A stretch of DNA of 64,000 nt, taken from positions 3,968,001-4,032,000 of the forward strand of contig CP019882.1 of the NCBI GenBank assembly GCA_002007745.1. Direction: 5' to 3'. Under the pieces are notes generated by a model that did no database searches, was not told the DNA's origin, and worked only from the letters and a program-made list of their open reading frames with translations. Of the stretch, positions 1-8,746 are shown piece by piece. The DNA comes from Mycolicibacterium litorale. Its GTDB lineage: Bacteria; Actinomycetota; Actinomycetes; Mycobacteriales; Mycobacteriaceae. The translations under genes were made by a program, and so were the position numbers. Within the stretch, counting starts at the first letter, position 1. Every line of letters starts with the position of its first letter.

Positions 1-2
1 CG

Positions 3-887
3 ATGTCTCGTCTACACCCGATCATCTCGGTGACCGGTTCGTCGGGGGCGGGCACCACGTCCGTCATGCGGACGTTCGATCAGATCTTCCGGCGCGAAGG
101 CATCAACGTGGCCTACGTCGAAGGTGACAGCTTCCATCGCTACGACCGGGCCGAGATGAAGGTGCAGATCGCCGACGCCTACGCCCGCGGCGACCACACG
201 TTCAGCCACTTCGGCCCCGCGGCCAACCTGTTCACCGAGTTGCAGGACCTGTTCTGCTCGTACGGCGAGACCGGTACCGGCAAGGTGCGCAAGTACCTGC
301 ACGACGAGATCGAAGCGGCACCTTACAATCAGGAGCCAGGCACGTTCACCCCGTGGGAGGTGTTGCCCGACGACACCGACATGCTGTTCTACGAGGGGCT
401 GCACGGCTCGATCGTCACCGAAGACGTCGACGTGACCCGCTACGCCGACCTGAAGATCGGTGTGGTGCCGGTGATCAACTTGGAGTGGATCCAGAAGTTG
501 CACCGCGACAAGGTTTCCCGGGGCTACACCTCCGAAGCGGTGACCGACACCATCTTGCGCCGGATGCCGGACTACGTGAACTACATCTGCTCACAGTTCT
601 CCTACACCGACGTCAACTTCCAGCGGGTTCCCATGGTGGACACTTCGAACCCGTTCATCGCCCGGTCGATCCCGACGGCCGACGAATCCATGGTGATCAT
701 CCGGTTCCGCGATCCGCACGGCATCGACTTCCCGTATCTGCTGTCGATGTTGCACGATTCCTTCATGTCTCGGGCCAACACCATCGTGTGCCCGGGCGGA
801 AAGATGGAACTGGCCATGCAGCTGATCTTCACGCCGATGGTGCTGCGCTTGTTCGAGCGCCGTAACGCCGAACTCGCCGTGCGCTGA
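3..887 (+). CDS. cbbP: Phosphoribulokinase, class I (proteobacterial type)
   Basis: This enzyme phosphorylates ribulose 5-phosphate to ribulose 1,5-bisphosphate, the CO2 acceptor for RuBisCO. The 294-residue protein opens HPIISVTGSSGAGTTS, a P-loop at about residues 12-20. The Walker B-like stretch MLFYEGLHG lies near residue 130. Length and sequence match the short octameric class I enzymes of purple bacteria rather than the plant and cyanobacterial class. The ATG is only two bases from the window edge, so the ribosome binding site cannot be seen, but the N-terminus aligns with what I recall of class I enzymes and looks complete. It converges on nuoN with a single base between the stop codons. 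It is probably the end of a cbb gene set lying left of the window. A second, unrelated-looking phosphoribulokinase lies at 36000-36944. Confidence 0.93.
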   Translation: MSRLHPIISVTGSSGAGTTSVMRTFDQIFRREGINVAYVEGDSFHRYDRAEMKVQIADAYARGDHTFSHFGPAANLFTELQDLFCSYGETGTGKVRKYLHDEIEAAPYNQEPGTFTPWEVLPDDTDMLFYEGLHGSIVTEDVDVTRYADLKIGVVPVINLEWIQKLHRDKVSRGYTSEAVTDTILRRMPDYVNYICSQFSYTDVNFQRVPMVDTSNPFIARSIPTADESMVIIRFRDPHGIDFPYLLSMLHDSFMSRANTIVCPGGKMELAMQLIFTPMVLRLFERRNAELAVR

Positions 888-888
888 G

Positions 889-2415
889 TCAGCGGAGGAA
901 GTCTCCGGCCCGGTGCGCCATATCCAGCAACGGCTGAGGCAGCACGCCGAACGCGATGGTGACCACAACGCCGAACAGGATCGCGGTTGCCGTCAGCCGG
1001 CTCGGTGCGCGCACGATCGCCGGCCGTATGGGTGCGGCTTGGTCGTACATCACCACCGCCACCCGTGCATAGACGAAAACGGTGACCGCACTGGCGATCA
1101 CACCGATCAGGACCAGCATCACCTGGCCGCTGTGCGCCGCCGCGGCGAACACCGCGAACTTGCCGATGAAGCCGCTGGTGAGCGGGATGCCCGCCAAAGC
1201 CAGCAGAAACACCGTGAACACCAACGCGGTCAGCGGATGGCGCCGACCGATTCCCGCCCAGTTAGCGATCGCGGTCTGCTCGCCGCCGGCCTCGTCGCGG
1301 ACCAGGCTGACCACCGCAAAGGCACCCAATGTGGTCAGCGCGTAGGTTGCCAGGTAGAACAGCGTCGCCGACAGTCCGGCGCCATCCCCGGCAACGACGC
1401 CGGTCAGGATGAAGCCGGCCTGCGCGACCGCGGAGTATCCGAGGAGCCGTTTCAGGTCGGTCTGGCTCACCGCCAGCACCGCTCCCCCGATCATCGTCAC
1501 CATCGCGATCATCGACAGGATGGGTCGCCAGTTGTGGCTCAGGGTGGGGAGGGCGACGTAGAAGATCCGCAGCATGGCGCCGAAGGCGGCGACTTTGGTG
1601 GCGGCGGCCATGAAGGCGGTGATGGGGGTGGGGGCGCCTTGGTAGACGTCGGGGATCCAGGAGTGGAAGGGGACGGCGCCGATCTTGAACAGGATGCCGG
1701 CGGTGAGCAGGGCGGTGCCCAGCAGCGTCAGGGTGGTGTGGTCGGTGTGGGTCGCCAGGGTGGTGGCGATGCCGGTGAGGGTCAGGGTGCCGGTGGAGCC
1801 GTAGAGCATCGCGATGCCGTAGAGGAAGAAGGCTGAGGAGAAGGCGCCGAGCAGGAAGTATTTGAGGGCGGCTTCTTGGGAGAGCAGTCGCCGGCGGCGG
1901 GCCAGCCCGCACATCAGATACAACGGCAGCGAGAACACCTCCAGCGCAACGAACATCGTGAGGAGGTCACCTGCCGCCACAAAGACCAGCATCCCGGCGA
2001 CGGCGAACAGGGTCAGCGGGAACACCTCGGTCTGGGCACCCCCTGCGCGCACGGCGGTTCTCTCGGCCACGCTGCCGGGCACCGTCGAGGCCTGCGCCGT
2101 GAACGACAGCGAGGCGCCGGAATCACGCTCGGCGACCAGGGCGACCGCCGCGAGCCCGACGACCAGGACGACACCCTGGAGAAACGATGCCGGACCGTCC
2201 GAGACGACGGCCCCCGACACCGCGGAGCCCACCGTGCCGGCGAGCGCGGCGACGGCAACGAGGGCGGAACACAAGCCGGCCAGGCAGAGGCCGAGCTGCC
2301 AGCGGAACCGGTCAGCGCGAGGGGCGAATGCTTCGACGAGGACTCCGGCGACGGCGGCGCCCAGGACGATCAACATCGGTGACAGTTGGCCGTATTCGAT
2401 GCTGGGTGGGGTCAC
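889..2415 (-). CDS. nuoN: NADH-quinone oxidoreductase subunit N
   Basis: NuoN is one of the three antiporter-like proton-pumping subunits in the membrane arm of complex I. The 508-residue product is hydrophobic throughout, with many predicted transmembrane helices, and carries the family's conserved lysines in the central helices (for example SQTDLKRLLGYSAVAQAG). I chose the GTG start at 2415: it follows an AAGGAG ribosome binding site seven bases upstream and overlaps the nuoM stop as GTGA. The open frame continues further upstream, but that part is nuoM read out of frame. It is the last gene of the nuo operon and converges on the phosphoribulokinase gene. Confidence 0.95.
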   Translation of the reverse strand: MTPPSIEYGQLSPMLIVLGAAVAGVLVEAFAPRADRFRWQLGLCLAGLCSALVAVAALAGTVGSAVSGAVVSDGPASFLQGVVLVVGLAAVALVAERDSGASLSFTAQASTVPGSVAERTAVRAGGAQTEVFPLTLFAVAGMLVFVAAGDLLTMFVALEVFSLPLYLMCGLARRRRLLSQEAALKYFLLGAFSSAFFLYGIAMLYGSTGTLTLTGIATTLATHTDHTTLTLLGTALLTAGILFKIGAVPFHSWIPDVYQGAPTPITAFMAAATKVAAFGAMLRIFYVALPTLSHNWRPILSMIAMVTMIGGAVLAVSQTDLKRLLGYSAVAQAGFILTGVVAGDGAGLSATLFYLATYALTTLGAFAVVSLVRDEAGGEQTAIANWAGIGRRHPLTALVFTVFLLALAGIPLTSGFIGKFAVFAAAAHSGQVMLVLIGVIASAVTVFVYARVAVVMYDQAAPIRPAIVRAPSRLTATAILFGVVVTIAFGVLPQPLLDMAHRAGDFLR

Positions 2416-3997
2416 GGGTGGGCTCCTTCGGCCGGGGAAGAGCGCTCGCGCGAAGACAATCGGGCTTGCGCGGGCTCCGGGTCGGACTGGTGAATCGCGC
2501 CCAGGGTGTGCCCGACGGCCGGGTTGATGACGTCGAGGGCGATCTTGGGGTAGACGCCGAGTCCGATGAGCAGGGTGAGCAGCGGTGCGACGACCAGTAG
2601 TTCGCGCTTGCTGAGGTCCGTAATGGTGTGGTTGCCGTCGGTGACGGGGCCGGTCATGATCCGCTGGTAGAGCCACAGTAGGTAGATCGCGGAGAGCACC
2701 AGGGCACTGGAGGCGATGACGGCGATGGCCGGGTAGCGGGTGAAGGTGCCGATGAGGACCAGGAATTCGCTGACGAACGGCGCCAAGCCCGGCAGGGCGA
2801 GGGTCGCCATCCCGGCAACCAGGAAGGTGCCGGCCAGGATGGGGGCGACTTTCTGGACGCCGCCATAGGCGGCGATGACGCGGGTGCCGCGGCGGCTGAC
2901 CAGGAACCCGGCGATCAGGAACAGGGCGGCGGTGGAGATGCCGTGATTGACCATGTAGAGGGTGGAACCGGACTGGCCTTGGCTGGTCATGGCGAAGATG
3001 CCGAGGATGATGAAGCCGAAGTGGCTGATCGAGGTGTAGGCGATCAGCCGCATGACATCGGTCTGGCCGATGGCCAGGACGGCGCCGTAGACGATGCCGA
3101 TGACCGCCAGGGCGATCACGACGGGCCGGAACAGGGTGGCCGAGTCTGGGAACAGCGGCAGGCAGTAACGCAACATGCCGAACGTGCCGACCTTGTCCAT
3201 CACCGCCATCATCAACACCGCCGACGCCGGCGTGGCCTCGGCGGCCGCGCCCGGTAGCCAGGTGTGGAACGGCCACAGTGGGGCCTTCACCGCGAAGGCG
3301 ACCAAGAACCCGAGGAACAGGACATGCGCAATCCCCGGATCGAGGGTGAACTTGCCGGTGGCGACGGCGTCGGCGATCGCCCGGAAATCGAAGGTGCCTC
3401 CCCGAACACCGCACTGCGCGAGGTGTATACGTAGAGCCCGATCACCGCGGCCAGCATCGCCAGCCCGCCGCACAGGCTGTACACCAGGAATTTCAAGGCC
3501 GCCCTGGACCGGTTGCTGCCGCCAAAGCCGCCGATGAGGAAGTACATCGGGATCAGCATGGCTTCGAAGAAGATGAAGAACACCAGGATGTCGAGGGCGA
3601 CCAGCGACATCAGCACCATGGCTTCGACGGCCAGCGTCAACGCGACGTAAGCGTTGGTGGAGCGCGAGCGGTCGTCGGCGTCGTTCCACCCGGCGATGAG
3701 CAGGATCGGCACCAGGACGGCGGTGAGCACCACCAGGGCCAGGGCGATACCGTCCACGCCAAGGAGGTAGCTGGTGCCGAATGCCGGTATCCACGAGTGG
3801 TTTTCGGCGAACTGGAACTGCGCCCCGTTGGGCTGGAAACGGGCCGCGAGCACACCGGCCAGCACCAGCACGCCGATCGAGACCGCCAGACCAGTGAACT
3901 TGGCGTATCGGCCGGTACCCGCGGGAAGGATCGCGATGGCGCCCGCCCCGGCCAACGGCAACAACCACACGATGCTCAACCAGGGAATCTGACTCAC
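2412..3997 (-). CDS. nuoM: NADH-quinone oxidoreductase subunit M (frame broken once)
   Basis: NuoM is the middle antiporter-like subunit of the complex I membrane arm. The N-terminal part starts at GTG 3997 (VSQIPWLSIVWLLP) with a GAGG five bases upstream and a GTGA overlap with nuoL. It reads to ...SRSAVFGE near 3403. The rest (GGTFDFRAIADAV to the end) continues in another frame. One missing base at the C run 3400-3403 on the plus strand restores a single protein of about 528 residues. Conserved lysine and glutamate residues of the channel are present on both sides (FFEAMLIPMY; AVKAPLWPFHTWLPGA). A sequencing error is much more likely than a real mutation. The last codons contain a short copy of the GAGCGCTCGCGCGAAGA element that is tandemly repeated at 17039-17146. 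Confidence 0.9.
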
Positions 3998-5886
3998 CGC
4001 AACCTCACCATCACCAGCGTGGCGACCACCAGACTGGCGCCGACGAAGATCGACAACGCATAGGACCTGGCGAAGCCGGTCTGGCTGCGGCGCAACACGT
4101 TCGACATCAAGGCGACGGTGGCTGCGATAGCGTCCACCGCGGCTTCGATACCGCGCCGCTCGACGGATACCAGGCCTTTCGTCAGGGCTTGGCCGCTGCG
4201 CATGAAGGCTGCCTCGTTGAACGCGTCGCCGTAGAGGTCGTTGCGCGCGGCGACGGTGAGACCCGAAACCCATTCCGAAGCAACCTGATTGATCGCTCTA
4301 CCGGCATACATTCGAACGGCCACGGCGACGCCGATGGCCACCACACCCAGCGCCGTCGTCGTCATCATCCACGCGGGCACGACATGTGCGGCCTCGTGGT
4401 GGCCGACCACTGGCTCGAGCCAGTGTGGCAGGGTGTTGCCGATCGTGAGCAGGGCCCCGGCACCGATGGAGCCGGCGGCGAGGATGATCATGGGCGCGGT
4501 CATGGTGGCCGGTGATTCGTGCGGGTAGGTCTGGGTGGCTTTCTCGGTCCAGCGGGCCCGGCCGTAGAACGTCAGGATCATGACGCGGGTCATGTAGAAG
4601 GCGGTGATCCCGGCGCCGAGCAGCGCGGCTCCGCCGAGCACGAAGCCTTTGAGTCCGCCGGTGTTGAGGGCGGTTTCGATGATGGCGTCTTTGGAGAAGA
4701 ACCCGGCGAACGGGGGCACGCCGATGATGGCGAGGTATCCGAGTCCGAAGGTCACGAAGGTGATGGGTAGGACCTTGCGTAGTTCGCCGTAGCGGCGCAT
4801 GTCGGTCTCGTCGCCCATGGCGTGCATGACCGAGCCGGCGCCGAGGAACAGGCCGGCTTTGAAGAATCCGTGGGTGAGCAGGTGCAGGATGGCCACCGCG
4901 TAGCCGGCGGGACCCAAGCCGGCGGCCAGGACCATGTAGCCGATCTGGGACATGGTGGAGGCGGCCAACGCTTTTTTGATGTCGTCTTTGGCGCAGCCGA
5001 TGATCGCCCCGAACAGCAAGGTGATGGCGCCGACGGTGACGACTGCGGTTTGGGCGGCGGGTGCCTGGTTGAAGATCGGGCCGGAGCGCACGATCAGGTA
5101 GACGCCGGCGGTGACCATGGTGGCGGCGTGGATCAGGGCCGAGACCGGGGTCGGGCCTTCCATGGCGTCGCCGAGCCAGGATTGCAGCGGCACTTGGGCG
5201 CTTTTGCCGCACGCGCCGAGCAGCAGCAGTAACCCCACCGCGGTCAGGGTGTTCGACGTCATGTGCGGGACTGCGGCGAAGACGGTGCTGTAGGTGACTG
5301 AGCCGATGGTGGCGAACAGGACCATCAGGGCGATCGCCAACCCCATGTCGCCGACTCGGTTGACGATGAACGCTTTCTTGGCCGCGGTCGCGGCCGACGG
5401 TTTGTGCGACCAGAATCCGATCAGCAGATACGAGGCCAGGCCGACGCCTTCCCAGCCCAGGTATAGACCGAGGTAGTTGTCGGCGAGTACCAGCAGCAGC
5501 ATCGCGGCCACGAACAGGTTGAGGTAGGCGAAGAACCGCCTGCGGCCGGGGTCGTGTGCCATGTAGCCGATGGAGTAGATGTGGATCAGCGCGCCGACGC
5601 CGGTGATGAGCAGCACGAAACACACCGACAGGGCGTCGAGGTGCAGACCGAAGTCCACCCGCAGCGCCCCGACCGGTACCCAGGTGAACACCACCTCGTG
5701 CACGGTCCGCCGCTCGGCGGGCAGCCGCAGCAGGTGGGTGAACAGCACTGCGCCACAGGCGCAGGCGCCGATCACGGTGGCGCACCCGAGTAGGTGCCCC
5801 CAGGCGTCGGTCCGTCGTCCGCCCACCAGCAGCACAACGGCGCCGGCCAGCGGCAGGGCGATGGTCAGGAACAGCAGGGTCTGCAT
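3994..5886 (-). CDS. nuoL: NADH-quinone oxidoreductase subunit L
   Basis: NuoL is the distal antiporter-like subunit, which carries the long lateral helix of complex I. The product from ATG 5886 is 630 residues, close to the mycobacterial family length. Landmark sequences include GWEGVGLASYLLIGFW, IHAATMVTAGVYL and KDDIKKALAASTMSQIGYM with its conserved lysines. A TTG at 5901 would overlap the nuoK stop as TTGA, in keeping with the tight junctions of this operon, and would add five residues. Neither start has a clear ribosome binding site, so the choice is uncertain. The frame is intact. Confidence 0.95.
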   Translation of the reverse strand: MQTLLFLTIALPLAGAVVLLVGGRRTDAWGHLLGCATVIGACACGAVLFTHLLRLPAERRTVHEVVFTWVPVGALRVDFGLHLDALSVCFVLLITGVGALIHIYSIGYMAHDPGRRRFFAYLNLFVAAMLLLVLADNYLGLYLGWEGVGLASYLLIGFWSHKPSAATAAKKAFIVNRVGDMGLAIALMVLFATIGSVTYSTVFAAVPHMTSNTLTAVGLLLLLGACGKSAQVPLQSWLGDAMEGPTPVSALIHAATMVTAGVYLIVRSGPIFNQAPAAQTAVVTVGAITLLFGAIIGCAKDDIKKALAASTMSQIGYMVLAAGLGPAGYAVAILHLLTHGFFKAGLFLGAGSVMHAMGDETDMRRYGELRKVLPITFVTFGLGYLAIIGVPPFAGFFSKDAIIETALNTGGLKGFVLGGAALLGAGITAFYMTRVMILTFYGRARWTEKATQTYPHESPATMTAPMIILAAGSIGAGALLTIGNTLPHWLEPVVGHHEAAHVVPAWMMTTTALGVVAIGVAVAVRMYAGRAINQVASEWVSGLTVAARNDLYGDAFNEAAFMRSGQALTKGLVSVERRGIEAAVDAIAATVALMSNVLRRSQTGFARSYALSIFVGASLVVATLVMVRLR

Positions 5887-5897
5887 GCCGGTGCCGT

Positions 5898-6197
5898 TCA
5901 ATGCCGCAGCAGGTGGGCGTCGTCGACGTTGGCTGAGCGTCGGGTGCGGAAGATGGTCATGATGATCGCCAAGCCGACGACCACCTCGCAGGCCGCGACC
6001 ACCATGGTGAAGAACGCGACGACCTGCCCGTCGAGATGGCCGTGCATCCGGGAGAACGTGACGAATGCCAGATTGGCGGCGTTGAGCATCAACTCGACAC
6101 ACATGAACATCACGATCGCGTTGCGCCGCAGCAGCACGCCGGCCGCACCAATGGTGAACAACAGCGCCGACAGGTAGAGGTAGTTGCCCGGGTTCAT
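5898..6197 (-). CDS. nuoK: NADH-quinone oxidoreductase subunit K
   Basis: A small membrane subunit of complex I, 99 residues, the usual family length. Three hydrophobic helices are visible. The conserved helix-2 glutamate lies in FMCVELMLNAANLAF, and a second acidic residue in AACEVVVGLAIIM. Both lie on the hydrophilic axis of the membrane arm. The ATG at 6197 overlaps the nuoJ stop as ATGA, which fixes the start and implies translational coupling. Confidence 0.96.
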   Translation of the reverse strand: MNPGNYLYLSALLFTIGAAGVLLRRNAIVMFMCVELMLNAANLAFVTFSRMHGHLDGQVVAFFTMVVAACEVVVGLAIIMTIFRTRRSANVDDAHLLRH

Positions 6198-6940
6198 TGC
6201 TGGCCGTTCCCGATCTCGTCGCGGTGCAGGATGGTGCTCACCGACGACCGCTCGCGCGAGCCGTCGGGCAGCTGGGCCATGGTGTCGACGGCGTTGTGGC
6301 GGGCGTAGACGCCGGGGTTGGGTAGCGGGGTGGCGCGGGCTCCGGTCTGGAAGCGTTCGACAACCAACTCGCGCTGGGTCTTTCGCCGCTCGAAGCGTTC
6401 CCGGTGCGCCAGCACCATCGCCCCCAGCGCTGCGGTGATCAACAATGCACTGGTCAGCTCGAACGCCCACAGATCGCGGGTGAAGATCAACACCGCCAGA
6501 CCCTCGACGTTGCCGCCCTCATTGGCCTGCGCGAGCCCGGTGAAACCCGTGGCGGCGGCGCTACCGATCCCGGCGATCAGCAACACCCCGAACCCGAGCC
6601 CGGCCACGATCGCCGCGACCCGTTGGCCGCGAAGGGTTTCGGTCAACGACTCCGCAGAATCCACGCCGATGAGCATCAGCACGAACAGGAACAACATCAT
6701 CACCGCACCGGTGTAAACCACCACCTGCACCACGCCCAGGAACAACGCATCCTGCGCCACATAGATCATGGCCAAGGCGATCATCGTCGCGGCGAGGAAG
6801 ATCGCCGAATACACCGCCTTGGGTGCGGCGACCACCCCGATCGCCCCGGCCACCGCGACGGCGGCGAGGATCCAGAACGCCACCGCCTCGGGGGTGGAGG
6901 TTCGGGTCAGGGTTTCCACCGCCAGCACAGTGGTCGTCAT
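6194..6940 (-). CDS. nuoJ: NADH-quinone oxidoreductase subunit J
   Basis: Membrane subunit of complex I, 248 residues. Five hydrophobic helices occupy about residues 20-190, followed by a charged tail of about 60 residues (ERFERRKTQRELVVERF and beyond), as in other mycobacterial NuoJ proteins. The ATG at 6940 (MTTTVLAVETLT) overlaps the nuoI stop as ATGA. The tail contains SRERSS, which is encoded by a GC-rich stretch like the element at 17039-17146. Confidence 0.95.
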   Translation of the reverse strand: MTTTVLAVETLTRTSTPEAVAFWILAAVAVAGAIGVVAAPKAVYSAIFLAATMIALAMIYVAQDALFLGVVQVVVYTGAVMMLFLFVLMLIGVDSAESLTETLRGQRVAAIVAGLGFGVLLIAGIGSAAATGFTGLAQANEGGNVEGLAVLIFTRDLWAFELTSALLITAALGAMVLAHRERFERRKTQRELVVERFQTGARATPLPNPGVYARHNAVDTMAQLPDGSRERSSVSTILHRDEIGNGQQ

Positions 6941-7440
6941 CGAATGTGTCCGAGGTAGTAGTCGTCGTCGGTGGTGCCGGGGGCCATGTCGTGTGGGGGT
7001 GGTTGCATGCCGGGTTGTAGTGGGGCCAGCAGCTGGTCCTTGTCGTAGATCAGGTCCGATCGGTTGTCGTCGGCGAGTTCGTAGATGTTGGTCATGGTCA
7101 GTGCACGGGTGGGGCAGGCCTCGATGCACAGCCCGCAGCCGATGCAGCGCAGGTAGTTGATCTGATACACCCGCCCGTAGCGCTCACCAGGGGAGAACCG
7201 TTCGGTGTCGGTGTTGTCGGCGCCCTCGACGTAGATGGCATCGGCGGGACATGCCCACGCGCACAGCTCACAGCCGATGCACTTCTCCAACCCGTCGGGG
7301 TAGCGGTTGAGCTGATGGCGACCGTGATAACGCGGGGCGACCGGGCCCGGCTTCTCCGGATACTCCTCGGTGATGGGGCGCTTGAACATTGTCGAGAACG
7401 TCACACCGAACCCCCTGACACCATCCAGGAACTTAGGCAT
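6937..7440 (-). CDS. nuoI: NADH-quinone oxidoreductase subunit I (two [4Fe-4S])
   Basis: This ferredoxin-like subunit carries clusters N6a and N6b in the peripheral arm. Two canonical motifs, CIGCELCAWACP and CIGCGLCIEACP, supply all eight cysteines. The ATG at 7440 gives 167 residues and has GGGAG five bases upstream. An in-frame GTG at 7446 would add two residues but lies too close to that ribosome binding site. The coding region overlaps the end of nuoH by eight bases. Confidence 0.95.
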   Translation of the reverse strand: MPKFLDGVRGFGVTFSTMFKRPITEEYPEKPGPVAPRYHGRHQLNRYPDGLEKCIGCELCAWACPADAIYVEGADNTDTERFSPGERYGRVYQINYLRCIGCGLCIEACPTRALTMTNIYELADDNRSDLIYDKDQLLAPLQPGMQPPPHDMAPGTTDDDYYLGHIR

Positions 7441-8746
7441 CGTCACTCCCCCGCCGCCCGGCGGCGACCGCCTCGTGCACGTGCTTCCCGTTGCCGATGG
7501 GCGTCACCGCAGCGATTGGTGTCGAGCAGCTGGCCACCATCTGCTGGCCCGGCAGCGCAGGCACCGGGAAGCCGCCCGCCATCGGGTCGAAACCCCCTGG
7601 CATGGAAAGAGTCCGATTATTTCGGAGGCTACGCAGGATGCGCCGAGCGACCAGCACCGCGGCCAGCAGGGTCGCGGCGGCGATGAGGCTGGGGATGATG
7701 CCGGTGATGTGGGCGGTGTGTAGGACGGCGACGATCATGATCCAGATCAGGGAGATGGGGATGAGTAGTTTCCAGCCCAGGGCCATGAATTGGTCGTAGC
7801 GCATGCGGGGCAGGGTGGCGCGAAGCCACATGAACACGAACAGGAATGTCCAGACCTTGGCCACGAACCAGATCAACGGCCACCACCCGGCATTGGCGCC
7901 GGGAATGAGGCTGATCGGCCAGGGGGCGTGCCAGCCGCCCAGGAACAACGTGGTCGCCAACGCCGAGACGGTGGTCATGTTGACGTACTCGGCGAGCATG
8001 AACATGGCGAACTTCAGCGACGAGTACTCGGTGTGGAACCCGCCGACCAGTTCGCCTTCGGCTTCGGGCAGGTCGAACGGTGCCCGGTTGGTTTCCCCGA
8101 CCATCGCGGTCACATACACCGCGAACGACGGCAACAGCAAGAACACATACCAGGTGCGGTCCTGGGCGGCGACGATGCCCGAGGTGGACATCGTGCCCGA
8201 GTAGACGAACACCGCCGCGAACGACAACGCCATCGCGATCTCATAGGAGATCACCTGCGCGCTGGATCGCAACCCACCCAACAACGGATAGGTCGATCCC
8301 GAGGCCCAGCCGGCGAGCACAATGCCGTACACCCCGATGGAGGTGACCGCCAAAATGTAGAGCACCGCCACCGGCAGATCGGTCAACTGCAGCGAAGTGG
8401 CATGGCCGAACACCGACACCACCGGACCCATCGGGATCACCGCGAACGCGGTGATCGCCGGGACCACCGAAATCACCGGAGCCAGCAGGTAGATGGGTTT
8501 GTCCACCCCCGCCGGAACCAGGCCCTCCTTCAATGCGAGCTTGATGCCGTCGGCCACCGACTGCAGCAACCCGAACGGCCCCACCCGGTTCGGGCCGTAC
8601 CGCAACTGCATGCGGCCCAAGATCTTGCGTTCGGCCAGGATCGCCACCAACACCGTCAGCAGCAGGAACACGAAGATCGCTACCGCCTTGACCGACATCA
8701 GCCACCACGGATCGTGGCCGAACACCGTCATATCCGGATAACTCAC
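7433..8746 (-). CDS. nuoH: NADH-quinone oxidoreductase subunit H
   Basis: Membrane subunit that joins the membrane arm to the peripheral arm and lines the quinone chamber. The product is 437 residues with about eight hydrophobic helices and the conserved loop VGETNRAPFDLPEAEGELV (about residues 215-235). The GTG at 8746 is preferred because it follows a GGGAGG seven bases upstream and overlaps the nuoG stop as GTGA. An ATG five codons later has no such site. The C-terminal 60 residues are polar and low in complexity, as in other mycobacterial NuoH proteins. Confidence 0.95.
   Translation of the reverse strand: MSYPDMTVFGHDPWWLMSVKAVAIFVFLLLTVLVAILAERKILGRMQLRYGPNRVGPFGLLQSVADGIKLALKEGLVPAGVDKPIYLLAPVISVVPAITAFAVIPMGPVVSVFGHATSLQLTDLPVAVLYILAVTSIGVYGIVLAGWASGSTYPLLGGLRSSAQVISYEIAMALSFAAVFVYSGTMSTSGIVAAQDRTWYVFLLLPSFAVYVTAMVGETNRAPFDLPEAEGELVGGFHTEYSSLKFAMFMLAEYVNMTTVSALATTLFLGGWHAPWPISLIPGANAGWWPLIWFVAKVWTFLFVFMWLRATLPRMRYDQFMALGWKLLIPISLIWIMIVAVLHTAHITGIIPSLIAAATLLAAVLVARRILRSLRNNRTLSMPGGFDPMAGGFPVPALPGQQMVASCSTPIAAVTPIGNGKHVHEAVAAGRRGSDDA

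Noticed and set aside
889..3414. An 841-residue reading of nuoN with a long N-terminal extension
   Set aside because: The first 330 residues are nuoM read out of frame. The real start at 2415 has a ribosome binding site and a GTGA overlap.
3380..3420. Programmed ribosomal frameshift in nuoM
   Set aside because: A -1 shift would restore the frame, but there is no slippery heptamer plus structure that I can recognise, nuoM is not known to use one, and eleven similar breaks elsewhere point to sequence error.
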